Assembly (NCBI RefSeq): GCF_000966975.1
Contig: NZ_JZWV01000387.1
Span: 1-10,208, forward strand
Source of the DNA: Streptomyces katrae
GTDB taxonomy: Bacteria > Actinomycetota > Actinomycetes > Streptomycetales > Streptomycetaceae
Reading direction: 5' to 3'
DNA length: 10,208 nt
Made by a program: the position numbers and the translations under genes. A model generated the notes under the pieces. The model saw only the letters and a list, made by a program, of their open reading frames with translations. It was not told the origin of the DNA and made no database searches. Positions within the stretch are counted from its first letter, which is position 1. The number at the start of each line of letters is the position of its first letter. This document shows, one piece after another, positions 1 to 6,088 of the stretch.

Positions 1-144
1 GACGAGAACTCCCGGGAACTGAACGGCATGCTCGTCGCGGGATTCAACTGTTCGGGCGCCGGAACCGACCAGGGCTGCCGGCAGATCGGCTGGATCGAAG
101 TGGGCGACATCTTCTACAGGTTCAGCCTTCGGCTCGCGGACTGA
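1..144 (+). CDS. 3' end of an unrecognised gene (partial)
   Basis: The frame is open from the first base and ends at TGA 142-144, giving the last 47 residues of a protein that starts outside the window. The tail contains FNCSGAGTDQGCRQIGW, with two cysteines ten residues apart, and ends with a short alternating polar and hydrophobic stretch (FYRFSLRLAD). Two nearby cysteines in a Gly- and Asn-rich setting would fit a disulfide in an exported protein, but this is only a guess. No family is recognised. Codon third positions are G/C-rich, as in a real actinomycete gene, although the fragment is too short to be certain. Confidence 0.5.
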   Translation, partial: DENSRELNGMLVAGFNCSGAGTDQGCRQIGWIEVGDIFYRFSLRLAD

Positions 145-252
145 CACCGACAAGGCCCAGTGCTCTTTGCCGGGCGCGGGGGGGGCCGGGCCGTGTGCGG
201 ACCACCGCCCGGCATACTGGGCGCCGTCCAGGACACGGCGGGGAGAGACAGC

Positions 253-723
253 GTGAAATTCGGCATGCTTCGGATGACTGCCGGCTTGGCGACTGCCGCC
301 GTGACGGCGCTCGTCCCGTCCTCTTGCGGGGCGGGCAAACCCGTCATCACTCCGAAGGCCGTGACCCATTCCGAATTGGTCGGCCGCTGGGACGGGGAGC
401 CCAGGTGCGGATCGCCGATATTTCGGCTACGCGACGATTACACCTTTTCCAGCAAGGATTTCCCGGTCCAGTGGGACGGCCCCGAGCCGGATTCGCAGGT
501 GACGCGCCGTTCGTCCGCGGGGGAATGGCACGGGGTCAACAAGGATCCCGGCCTGCCGCCTTATCTGGTGCTCAGCTTCAGTGGTCACGCCGACATCCAG
601 ATCCTGCACTTCTTCCTGGAACACGGGGAACTGCGGATAGACGGGACGGTCTACGCGGACGGGGGTGACCCCTACGCCTACCGGTGCCACTACAAACGCG
701 GCTCTGCCGACCCTGAGGCCTAG
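253..723 (+). CDS. small putative lipoprotein, function unknown
   Basis: A 156-aa protein. I chose the GTG start at 253 because GGGGAGA lies about six bases upstream; the frame is open further upstream to an ATG at 160 but without a comparable site. The N-terminus (VKFGMLRMTAGLATAAVTAL) looks like a signal peptide: short basic region, hydrophobic core, then VPSSC with Cys25. That is a poor but possible lipobox, since proline at -3 is atypical, so plain secretion or cleavage elsewhere is an alternative. The mature part begins with THSELVGRWDGE, a motif common in small actinomycete lipoproteins of lipocalin-like type, and has two further cysteines (in PRCGSP and YRCHYK) that could pair. It is monocistronic and converges on the MerR-methyltransferase gene. 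The function is not known. Confidence 0.75.
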   Translation: MKFGMLRMTAGLATAAVTALVPSSCGAGKPVITPKAVTHSELVGRWDGEPRCGSPIFRLRDDYTFSSKDFPVQWDGPEPDSQVTRRSSAGEWHGVNKDPGLPPYLVLSFSGHADIQILHFFLEHGELRIDGTVYADGGDPYAYRCHYKRGSADPEA

Positions 724-727
724 GGGG

Positions 728-760
728 TCCCCCGCCCGTTCACCGGGCCGGCCGGGGGGC
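728..760. terminator. candidate bidirectional terminator between convergent genes
   Basis: In the 55 bases between the lipoprotein stop and the methyltransferase stop, GCCCG (734-738) and CGGGC (744-748) form a stem with a five-base loop. An outer CCCCC (729-733) can pair with GGGGG (754-758) across an asymmetric internal loop. There is no U-tract, which is usual in high-GC actinomycetes. Support is moderate because such pairing is easy to find in very GC-rich DNA. Confidence 0.35.
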
Positions 761-778
761 TTCTCGCGGACGTGGAGC

Positions 779-1903
779 TCAGGCGACGAGCAGGCGCAGG
801 CCGAGTTCGGCCGCGTCGAGCGCGACCAGGTCGCGGTTGCGCTCGGTCCAGCGGCCCGAGGCGAGGTCGGCACGGAGCATGTTCACCGCCCGCTGCTCGG
901 CCCGGGGGCCGACCCTGGTCCACACCGACACCGCTCGGCGCACCCGTTCGTCCAGGTACGCCTCCGGGCGGCGCCAGTGGGCCTCGAAGAAGCCGTCAGC
1001 GCAGTCCCACGGTACGAGGACCGGCTCCGCGCTGCCCCCGATCGCGCGGGTCATGTCGGCCAGCGACGGCCAGTCGGCGAGAAGGCCGGCGAATTCGGGC
1101 AGGTAGTCGCGGGTGAGCCAGAACCGCTGAAGCCAGCCGGTCGTACTGGCGTCGTACGTGAACACCACCACGCGCCGGGCCACCCGCCGCATCTCCCGCA
1201 ACCCCGCGACCGGGTCCGGCCAGTGGTGCACGGTGCTGACCGCCATCGCGGCGTCGAAGGACTGGTCGGCGAACGGCAGGCGCTCCGCACTGGCTGCCAC
1301 GCACGGCGCCGCGCCCACCGGGCGCTGCGCCCGCATCACCGCCGACGGTTCCACCGCCGTGACCTCACGGTCCGGCGGCTCGTAGGAGCCGGTGCCGGCC
1401 CCGACGTTCAGCACCGTCCGCGCGTCCCCGAGCGCATCCCAGATCCGCTCCGCGATCCGCGGCTCGGTGCGCCGGGTCGCCGGGTACGCGGACCCGATCG
1501 CTTCGTACAACTGCGCGCCGAACACCTTCAACTGGTCCTCCGGCGTCGTCGTCCTGACTCCCATGGCCCGTTCCTCCAGTTCCTTGTCGATGGCCGTCAC
1601 CATGACGGCGGTGCGGTCCCGCTGCTCCACCAGCAGTCCGCGCAGCCGGTGCAGGCGCGCGATCGGGTCGGTGGCCGGGTCGTCCACCAGATCGGCGATC
1701 TCGCGCAGCCCGAAACCCAGCCGCCGGAAGGCGAGTACCTCCCGCAGGCGCTCCACGTCAGCCGCCGAGTAGGCCCGGTACCCCCCGCTCGTCCGCGCGG
1801 ACGGCCGGACGAGGCCGATCTCGTCATAGTGGTGCAGGGTACGGACGCTCACCGCAGCCAATTCGGCCACACGTCCCACGGTCAGGTGCTCGCGCTCTTC
1901 CAC
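779..1903 (-). CDS. MerR-family DNA-binding domain fused to SAM-dependent methyltransferase
   Basis: A 374-aa protein. Residues about 7-75 are a MerR winged helix-turn-helix (VGRVAELAAVSVRTLHHYDE, then GLVRPSARTSGGYRAYS). Residues 85-115 look like the MerR dimerisation coiled coil. TPEDQLKVFG (120-129) resembles the linker that leads into the ligand domain of TipA-like regulators. Instead, a class I methyltransferase of the Methyltransf_11 type follows from about 131: SAM-binding motif LNVGAGTGSY (165-173), acidic VEPSAVM (184-190), and LPFADQSFDAAM with VSTVHHWPD (209-230). The start is GTG with no Shine-Dalgarno sequence, but a promoter ends just upstream, so the mRNA is probably leaderless. 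A second possible start is GTG at 1879. It probably acts as a transcription factor; whether the methyltransferase half is catalytic, and on what substrate, cannot be read from the sequence. Confidence 0.85.
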   Translation of the reverse strand: MEEREHLTVGRVAELAAVSVRTLHHYDEIGLVRPSARTSGGYRAYSAADVERLREVLAFRRLGFGLREIADLVDDPATDPIARLHRLRGLLVEQRDRTAVMVTAIDKELEERAMGVRTTTPEDQLKVFGAQLYEAIGSAYPATRRTEPRIAERIWDALGDARTVLNVGAGTGSYEPPDREVTAVEPSAVMRAQRPVGAAPCVAASAERLPFADQSFDAAMAVSTVHHWPDPVAGLREMRRVARRVVVFTYDASTTGWLQRFWLTRDYLPEFAGLLADWPSLADMTRAIGGSAEPVLVPWDCADGFFEAHWRRPEAYLDERVRRAVSVWTRVGPRAEQRAVNMLRADLASGRWTERNRDLVALDAAELGLRLLVA

Positions 1904-1910
1904 AGCGGCG

Positions 1911-1941
1911 ACTATGCGGCATCACGTCACGTGAGGGTCAA
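1911..1941 (-). promoter_or_regulatory. MerR-type promoter of the MerR-methyltransferase gene
   Basis: Read on the minus strand, TTGACC (1941-1936) is a near-consensus -35 box and CATAGT (1916-1911) a -10 box, separated by exactly 19 bp. That over-long spacer is the hallmark of promoters that MerR-family proteins untwist. The spacer holds the palindrome TCACGTGA (1927-1934) within the longer near-dyad TCACGTCACGTGA (1922-1934), the natural place for the regulator to bind. The predicted transcript start falls at about 1904, next to the GTG at 1903, implying a leaderless or nearly leaderless mRNA and autoregulation. Confidence 0.6.
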
Positions 1942-2031
1942 TCGGCGACCCCTCGAAGAGCCGCCCGCCGGCGGTGCTCACCGGCCGGAGACCGGCCGAG
2001 GAAATGATCGTGTGGAGCGGGGTACTCCTGC

Positions 2032-2037
2032 TAGCCT
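2032..2037 (+). promoter_or_regulatory. possible -10 box for the leader peptide/thrS unit
   Basis: TAGCCT lies so that transcription would begin at about 2044, directly before the leader-peptide ATG at 2045. No Shine-Dalgarno sequence precedes that ATG at normal spacing, so a leaderless transcript is the simplest reading. I cannot find a convincing -35 box 16-19 bp upstream, so this is tentative. Confidence 0.35.
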
Positions 2038-2044
2038 CTGCGCC

Positions 2045-2098
2045 ATGAAGCGCGCTGCCATGGTGACGACGACGCCGGAGAGTGTCCCGGCGCGCTGA
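2045..2098 (+). CDS. threonine-rich leader peptide of the thrS attenuator
   Basis: A 17-codon reading frame encodes MKRAAMVTTTPESVPAR and stops at TGA 2096-2098. Three consecutive Thr codons (ACG ACG ACG, 2066-2074) sit in its middle, and the next gene is a threonyl-tRNA synthetase. That match between codon run and downstream enzyme is the classic signature of ribosome-mediated attenuation: low charged tRNA-Thr stalls the ribosome on the run. A terminator-like hairpin follows 14 bases after the stop. A 7-bp alternative pairing is available between 2084-2090 (GTCCCGG) and the 5' arm of that hairpin at 2120-2126 (CCGGGGC, one G-U), as an antiterminator would need. GCCGG (2074-2078) can also pair with CCGGC (2087-2091). 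ATG 2060 is an alternative start that keeps the Thr run. The peptide itself probably has no function. Confidence 0.7.
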   Translation: MKRAAMVTTTPESVPAR

Positions 2099-2112
2099 CA
2101 GATGATCTGATG

Positions 2113-2144
2113 CGAAGCCCCGGGGCAAGTGCCCCGGGGCTTCG
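2113..2144 (+). terminator. attenuator hairpin upstream of thrS
   Basis: CGAAGCCCCGGGGC (2113-2126), loop AAGT, then GCCCCGGGGCTTCG (2131-2144): a perfect 14-bp stem with a four-base loop. It lies between the leader-peptide stop (2098) and the thrS start (2189), where a conditional terminator is expected. There is no U-run after it, as is common for actinomycete terminators. The ribosome binding site of thrS lies 32 bases beyond it, so control of transcription is more likely than masking of translation initiation. Confidence 0.7.
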
Positions 2145-2188
2145 TCGTAGGCCCGGTCGCTCGCCCCGCAACCAGCGAGGAGACCGCG

Positions 2189-3414
2189 ATGACCACCGTG
2201 CACGACCACCGCAAGCTCGGCCGCGAACTGGGCCTGTTCGGCACCGATCCGCTGCTCGGCGCCGGCCTGCCGTACTGGCTGCCCGACGGCGCGGCCGTGC
2301 GGCACACCCTGGAGGAGTACATCCGTGGGGCCGAACGGCGGGCGGGCTACCAGCACGTGTACTCGCCGGTACTCGGCAAGCGGGAGCTGTACGAGATCTC
2401 GGGGCACTGGGCGCACTACGGCGACGACATGTTCCCCCCGATGGACCTCGGCGGAGAGCAGGTCGTCCTGCGGCCGAGCCTGTGCCCTCATCATGCCGTG
2501 ATCTACCGCTCCCGCTCCCACAGCTACCGCGAACTGCCCCTGCGGATGGCCGAACTGGGCGGCATGTACCGCTCCGAACCCTCAGGAGTGCTGGGCGGAC
2601 TGACCCGGGTGCGGGCGATCCAGCTCAATGACGCACACATCTTCTGCACTCTGGACCAGGTCGCCGAGGAGGCGCGGGCGGCGCTGGAGATGATCCGCCG
2701 GGCGTACGAGGCACTCGGCATCACCCCGACCCGTTACCGGCTCTCCCTCCCCGGGCCCGGCGGCAAGTACGTCGCGGCGCCGGAGAAGTGGCAGCGGTCC
2801 ACCGCCCTGCTGACCGACGTCCTCGACCGCTCCGGGAGGCGGCCGAGGGAGAGGCCGCGTTCTACGGCCCCAAGATCGACGTCCAGGTCACCGACGACGC
2901 CGGCCGGGAGTCCACCCTGTCCACCGTCCAGGTCGACTTCCACCAGCCCGAGCAGTTCGACCTGCACTACATCGGCGCGGACGGTGCCAAACACCGGCCG
3001 GTCATGGTCCACCGCAGCATCATCGGCAGTGTGGAGCGGGCCGTCGCTCATCTCATCGAACAGCACGGCGGTGCCTTCCCCGCCTGGCTCGCCCCCACTC
3101 AGCTGGTGGTTCTCCCCATCTCCGACAGCGAACTGCCGGACGCCGCGGCCCTCGCCCGCCACTGCACCGGTCTGGGACTGCGTGTCCGGATCGCGGGACC
3201 GGAGCGCGGCAGCCTGGGCGCCCGGATCCGAGAGGCCCGCCTGGTCCCCTACCAGGCCGTCATCGGCGCCAGGGAGGCCGCCGACGGTCACGTGGCCCTG
3301 CGCTTGCGCGACGGACGCCGGCTCGGCCCGCAGCCGGTCGGTGAGGCGCTCGCCCGTATCAGCGCTCTCATCGGAGCCCACAGCACCGATCTGTGGGCGG
3401 ACCCGGCCTCGTAG
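2189..3414 (+). pseudogene. thrS: threonyl-tRNA synthetase, catalytic-core form, frameshifted
   Basis: ThrRS joins threonine to tRNA-Thr in the cytoplasm. The ATG at 2189 has GAGGAG six bases upstream. The first frame gives 216 residues (2189-2836) of the class II catalytic domain: HDHRKLGRELGLF, GHWAHYGDDMF, LRPSLCPHH with zinc ligand Cys99, motif 2 GGMYRSEPSG, and NDAHIF with zinc ligand His150. The sequence then continues in a different frame from about 2836 to TAG 3412-3414: GEAAFYGPKIDVQV, VMVHRSIIGS (third zinc ligand, His at 3010-3012), then the anticodon-binding domain (LAPTQLVVLPI onward). The TGS and editing domains of full-length ThrRS are absent at the start, so the intact form would be about 412 aa. 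The shift fits loss of about 13 bp (four residues by comparison with E. coli ThrRS) between CCGGG repeats, though any loss of 1 mod 3 bases would do. All seen catalytic residues remain, so the break is recent or a sequencing error. Confidence 0.85.
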
Positions 3415-5504
3415 CGGGCGCCGCGATCAGCGCCTGACGTGCCCGCACGGCCTGCCCGGCTCGACGGGACGGCGCGGCGGAGACCTCCCGCCGCCTGCGT
3501 CGAGGTGGGGCCCGGCGGCTGCGCCGGGCCCCACCTGGCTAGTTGAGCTGGGTGCTCTGGCTGGCGACGAGCTCCCCGCCGGCGAAGCCCTCCACGCGGG
3601 CCGAGCGGGCGGTGGCCACGCCGGGGACGGTCACATCGGCCTGGCCGTCGGAGAGGTCGACGGAGGCGCGCGGGCGCTGGTCGACGTAGACGTCCAGCCG
3701 GTCGACGTTGACGGCCTTGACCGTGAGACGCAGGGCCCCGCTGTAGGAGACGCAGGGCCCCGCTGTCGGCGGCGGTCGCGTCCGTGATGCTCAGGACGTG
3801 CGGCGTGAGGCCCTTGAGGACCTCCCCGGCGCGCTCGAACAGGTCGGCGTTGCCCTCCAGCAGGTCCCGGCGGGTCATCCGGTAGGGGATGTCCGGGGTG
3901 ATGCCGAGGTCCTCCACCGGCGTGCCGGAGTTGGCAGCCACCCGCAGGCTGCGCCGGATCGCCACCCGCATGCCGGCTCCCTTCGGCAGCGGCCGGTACG
4001 GCGTCTCGGGGTCGGCCGTGAGGAGGTCGACGAGGTGCCGGTGCTCCCAGACGTTGGCGCCTCCGGCCCCGGTGTTCTCGTCGGTGCCGAGGACGGGGCC
4101 GATGCGATGGTCCTGGAAGCCGGCGGCGAAGATGTCGGTGGCCGAGTAGCAGCGGGCGCTGGTGAGGAGGACGACCGGCCCGAAGTACTGCTGGCCGATC
4201 GCGTTGGCGGTGTCCTCGCGCGTGAGGGGCACCGCGCTCGAGTAGGTGGCGCCGATCTCGACGGCCTGCTCCATGGAGGGCAGCCAGTCGCCCAGTTCCT
4301 CCTGGTTCCTGCGGCAGATCCGGAGGTTGAGCGGGGTGTTGATGAACTGGGTCGGCTCCGGGGTGATGCGGCGGGGGGTGAGGGTCTGCAGGGCGAGTTC
4401 GGAGTTCCAGATGACGCCGCCGCCGTTGTCCCGGACGTCCAGGATCAGTCCGCGGTCCGGCATCTGGCGGAGCAGACCGATGAACTCGTTGACGAACCCC
4501 TCCACATCGGGCTCGTTGAAGGTGAAGATCCGGATGTAGCCGAAGGTTCCGGAGGCCGTCTGCACCTCCTGGGCCCGGAACACCTTGGGCATCGAGGAGG
4601 AGATCTCACCGGCCCTCACTTCCGGGGCGGCGGCCAGGCCGGCTTCGAGGGCTCTCTGCCGCGCGACGACCCTCGGTGCGAACAGCATCACCTTGGCACG
4701 GTTCGCCTCGTCCATGTCGAGGTCCAGGCCCATGGCCCGCTCGGCGCCGGTCGGTGCCGCCGCGCCCACGAACGGCGGGAGGAGGACGTTGTCCACGATC
4801 CGCCAGCTCTCGCGCAGTTCGCGGGGAGTCGCACCGGAGTCCAGGTAGCTGACGGTCACCCACTCCTCGAACGGGGGAAGGTGCATGGCCAGCGGCCTCA
4901 GGGTCAGCGACTGGATCCCGCGGCTGCGGCGGGCGGCCGCGTTGCTGCCGGCAAAGCGGGCGGCGTTGAGGTCGACGGCCTTGGCGATGGGGATTCCACT
5001 CCAGTGGGTGATCTCGACGCCGGGCTCGAAGCCCGGGGCGGAGAAGCCCTGGGCCACGTGGGTGACCATGAAGTGCTCGCCCTGGGCGTCCTCGTACCGC
5101 TCCACGAGGAAGGGCAGGAAGGCGATCTTGCCCCGGTAGGGGTCGGGGAGGAGGTAGTTGGTATGGAGGTCCCGCACCGAGTGGAAGATCTCCGACATCT
5201 CGGCGTGGAACAGCCATTCGACGGGCTTCGTCTCCTCGGTCTGCTGCTCCAGCCGACGGCGCAGCACCCGTAGGCGCTGCACCGGGTTGACGGCGTACAT
5301 GGCGGACTTGAGCGGCAGGTGGACGTAGTTCTGGTCCAGCATGAGCAGCGCCTGGTCGACGATGAGCCGGCGCTCGGCCAGCGTCAGGGTGCCGGCGCCC
5401 TCGAGGAAGGCGGGCAGCCCGGTGGCCGCCGCCAGGTGCTCCCGTACGGCTTCGGCGGCCCGGGGAACGAAATCCGGGGTGGAGGTGTCGGCGTGGTGGG
5501 CCAT
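3288..5504 (-). CDS. S41-family peptidase with frameshifted, over-extended C-terminus
   Basis: The frame is open for 738 aa from ATG 5504 (GGGAG six bases upstream). No signal peptide is visible, so it is probably cytoplasmic. Features of S41 (tail-specific protease-like) enzymes: an N-terminal helical part with VRDLHTNY (110-117), a possible PDZ-like stretch about 140-180, and the core GYIRIFTF (322-329), LILDVRDNGGG (353-363) and ARCYSATDIFAAGF (450-463), where Ser454 is the likely nucleophile, followed by NTGAGG and LGITPDIP. After about residue 586 the sequence becomes Arg/Pro/Gly-rich nonsense. The cause is a 22-bp tandem duplication (3725-3768). Removing one copy restores a coherent tail of about 62 residues (LTVKAVNVDRLDVYVDQ... 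ending in STQLN) and a TAG at 3541-3539, giving 647 aa. The current tail of about 152 residues runs antisense into the end of thrS. The catalytic core is intact, so activity may survive. Substrate unknown. Confidence 0.85.
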   Translation of the reverse strand: MAHHADTSTPDFVPRAAEAVREHLAAATGLPAFLEGAGTLTLAERRLIVDQALLMLDQNYVHLPLKSAMYAVNPVQRLRVLRRRLEQQTEETKPVEWLFHAEMSEIFHSVRDLHTNYLLPDPYRGKIAFLPFLVERYEDAQGEHFMVTHVAQGFSAPGFEPGVEITHWSGIPIAKAVDLNAARFAGSNAAARRSRGIQSLTLRPLAMHLPPFEEWVTVSYLDSGATPRELRESWRIVDNVLLPPFVGAAAPTGAERAMGLDLDMDEANRAKVMLFAPRVVARQRALEAGLAAAPEVRAGEISSSMPKVFRAQEVQTASGTFGYIRIFTFNEPDVEGFVNEFIGLLRQMPDRGLILDVRDNGGGVIWNSELALQTLTPRRITPEPTQFINTPLNLRICRRNQEELGDWLPSMEQAVEIGATYSSAVPLTREDTANAIGQQYFGPVVLLTSARCYSATDIFAAGFQDHRIGPVLGTDENTGAGGANVWEHRHLVDLLTADPETPYRPLPKGAGMRVAIRRSLRVAANSGTPVEDLGITPDIPYRMTRRDLLEGNADLFERAGEVLKGLTPHVLSITDATAADSGALRLLQRGPASHGQGRQRRPAGRLRRPAPARLRRPLRRPGRCDRPRRGHRPLGPRGGLRRRGARRQPEHPAQLARWGPAQPPGPTSTQAAGGLRRAVPSSRAGRAGTSGADRGARYEAGSAHRSVLWAPMRALIRASASPTGCGPSRRPSRKRRAT
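3503..3536. terminator. strong hairpin shared by convergent thrS and peptidase genes
   Basis: AGGTGGGGCCCGGCG (3503-3517), loop GCTG, then CGCCGGGCCCCACCT (3522-3536): a perfect 15-bp stem. It lies 88 bases after the thrS stop and three bases beyond the ancestral stop of the peptidase gene (TAG at 3541-3539 on the minus strand), so it fits a bidirectional terminator. Because the peptidase frame is now shifted, the present reading frame runs straight through this hairpin. Confidence 0.75.
3725..3768. repeat. 22-bp tandem duplication causing a frameshift
   Basis: Two adjacent 22-bp units (3725-3746 and 3747-3768) share their first 20 bases, gagacgcagggccccgctgt, and differ only at position 21 (A versus C). 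Because 22 is not a multiple of three, the duplication throws the peptidase frame off; dropping one unit restores a normal end and stop codon. It looks like replication slippage, or a 20-bp repeat with a two-base filler. Confidence 0.9.
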
Positions 5505-5515
5505 GGCTGCTCCCG

Positions 5516-5631
5516 AGGTGGGGCGGGTTCCGGGGGTTCCGGAACTGTCGCCTCAGGTATTGCCCGACGTCCTCGGGCGGGTGGGCCGTCGACCTCTCTT
5601 TCGCCTGAAAGGACCCAACCGCGCCCCACCT
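5516..5631. promoter_or_regulatory. upstream region of the peptidase gene with several repeats
   Basis: The 167 bases between the ArsR stop and the peptidase start hold no gene. They contain the perfect palindrome GTTCCGGAAC (5536-5545), overlapping two tandem copies of GGGTTCCGG (5525-5542); an inverted repeat GCCCGA/TCGGGC (5562-5567 and 5573-5578) with a five-base gap; and a long-range inverted repeat AGGTGGGGCG (5516-5525)/CGCCCCACCT (5622-5631) that extends by four further pairs across one bulged G. No convincing -35/-10 pair is seen. The palindrome close to the start codon is the best operator candidate. Confidence 0.35.
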
Positions 5632-5671
5632 CCCCCGGCTGCTCTGCTCGCCGGCGGGGCCGGGCTCTGCT

Positions 5672-6031
5672 TCAGGGAGGCGGAGGGGCCTGTTCGCAAC
5701 TGCCGGCCCCGTCGGCCCCGTCCAACTCACCTGCGCGCCTTCCCTCTTCGGCCAGCACGGCGTCGAGGAGCCCCGGGAAGCGGGTGTCGAGATCGGCGCG
5801 ACGCAGCGTCATCAGGCGGGCCTTTCCGACGTGCCGTGTCCGCGTGACGCCGGCTTCACGCAGGATCCGCCAGTGGTTGGACAGTGTCGACCGGGGCACG
5901 TCCAGGCCGTCGGGGCTGCACGCGCATTCACCGTGCTCCGCCATCCGGCGCAGCAGCGCCAGCCGGACCGGATCACCCAGGGCATGGAGGACCGTGGCCA
6001 AGTCCCGCTCCCTGTCGTGGGGTTGTCCCAT
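5672..6031 (-). CDS. ArsR-family winged-helix transcriptional regulator
   Basis: A 119-aa protein. I chose ATG 6031 because GAGGAG lies six bases upstream; the frame extends upstream to 6145, but that would overlap the divergent gene. The N-terminal helix LATVLHALGDPVRLALLRRM (11-30) is the standard ArsR opening. HTH and recognition helix lie at about 43-62 (LDVPRSTLSNHWRILREAGV), and the wing follows (TRTRHVGKARLMTL). ECAC (35-38) sits where metal-sensing ArsR proteins carry ELCVC, but the pattern is incomplete, so metal sensing is not supported. Such proteins are usually dimeric repressors released by a ligand. The C-terminal 20 residues are low-complexity. It is divergent from the VOC protein, with a 97-bp shared region containing a dyad, so it probably represses itself and that gene. 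Confidence 0.88.
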   Translation of the reverse strand: MGQPHDRERDLATVLHALGDPVRLALLRRMAEHGECACSPDGLDVPRSTLSNHWRILREAGVTRTRHVGKARLMTLRRADLDTRFPGLLDAVLAEEGRRAGELDGADGAGSCEQAPPPP

Positions 6032-6088
6032 CGATTCTCCTCGTCTTCCCTCCATGTGACATCGCGGACCTCTGTAGTATGCGGTCAC

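Noticed and set aside
665..2098. Long plus-strand open frame (477 codons) opposite the MerR-methyltransferase gene
   Set aside because: It lies antisense to a gene with clear domain motifs, and its product is Arg/Pro/Gly/His-rich with no recognisable motif: a GC-driven shadow. Its last codons happen to overlap the leader peptide in the same frame.
2099..2109. Near-palindrome CAGATGATCTG just after the leader-peptide stop
   Set aside because: The best RNA hairpin is four base pairs with a three-base loop, too weak to matter; an operator role is possible but has no other support.
2788..3414. Second half of thrS as an independent gene starting at ATG 2788
   Set aside because: The first 16 or so residues are out-of-frame sequence of the conserved first half, there is no ribosome binding site, and a lone half of a class II catalytic domain is not known to work.
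2837..3787. In-frame continuation of the first thrS frame beyond the frameshift
   Set aside because: The product becomes Pro/Ser/Arg-rich nonsense, while the neighbouring frame carries the conserved ThrRS sequence, so this is out-of-frame read-through.
3798..5273. Plus-strand open frame of 491 codons inside the peptidase region
   Set aside because: It is antisense to the S41 core, low in complexity (Gly/Val/Glu/Asp/Arg-rich) and has no domain signature, so it is a shadow frame.
3501..5524. CGAGGTGGGGC at both 3501-3511 and 5514-5524, flanking the peptidase gene like direct repeats
   Set aside because: An 11-base GC-rich match is easily expected by chance, one copy is already explained as a terminator arm, and there is no transposase or other mobile-element sign.
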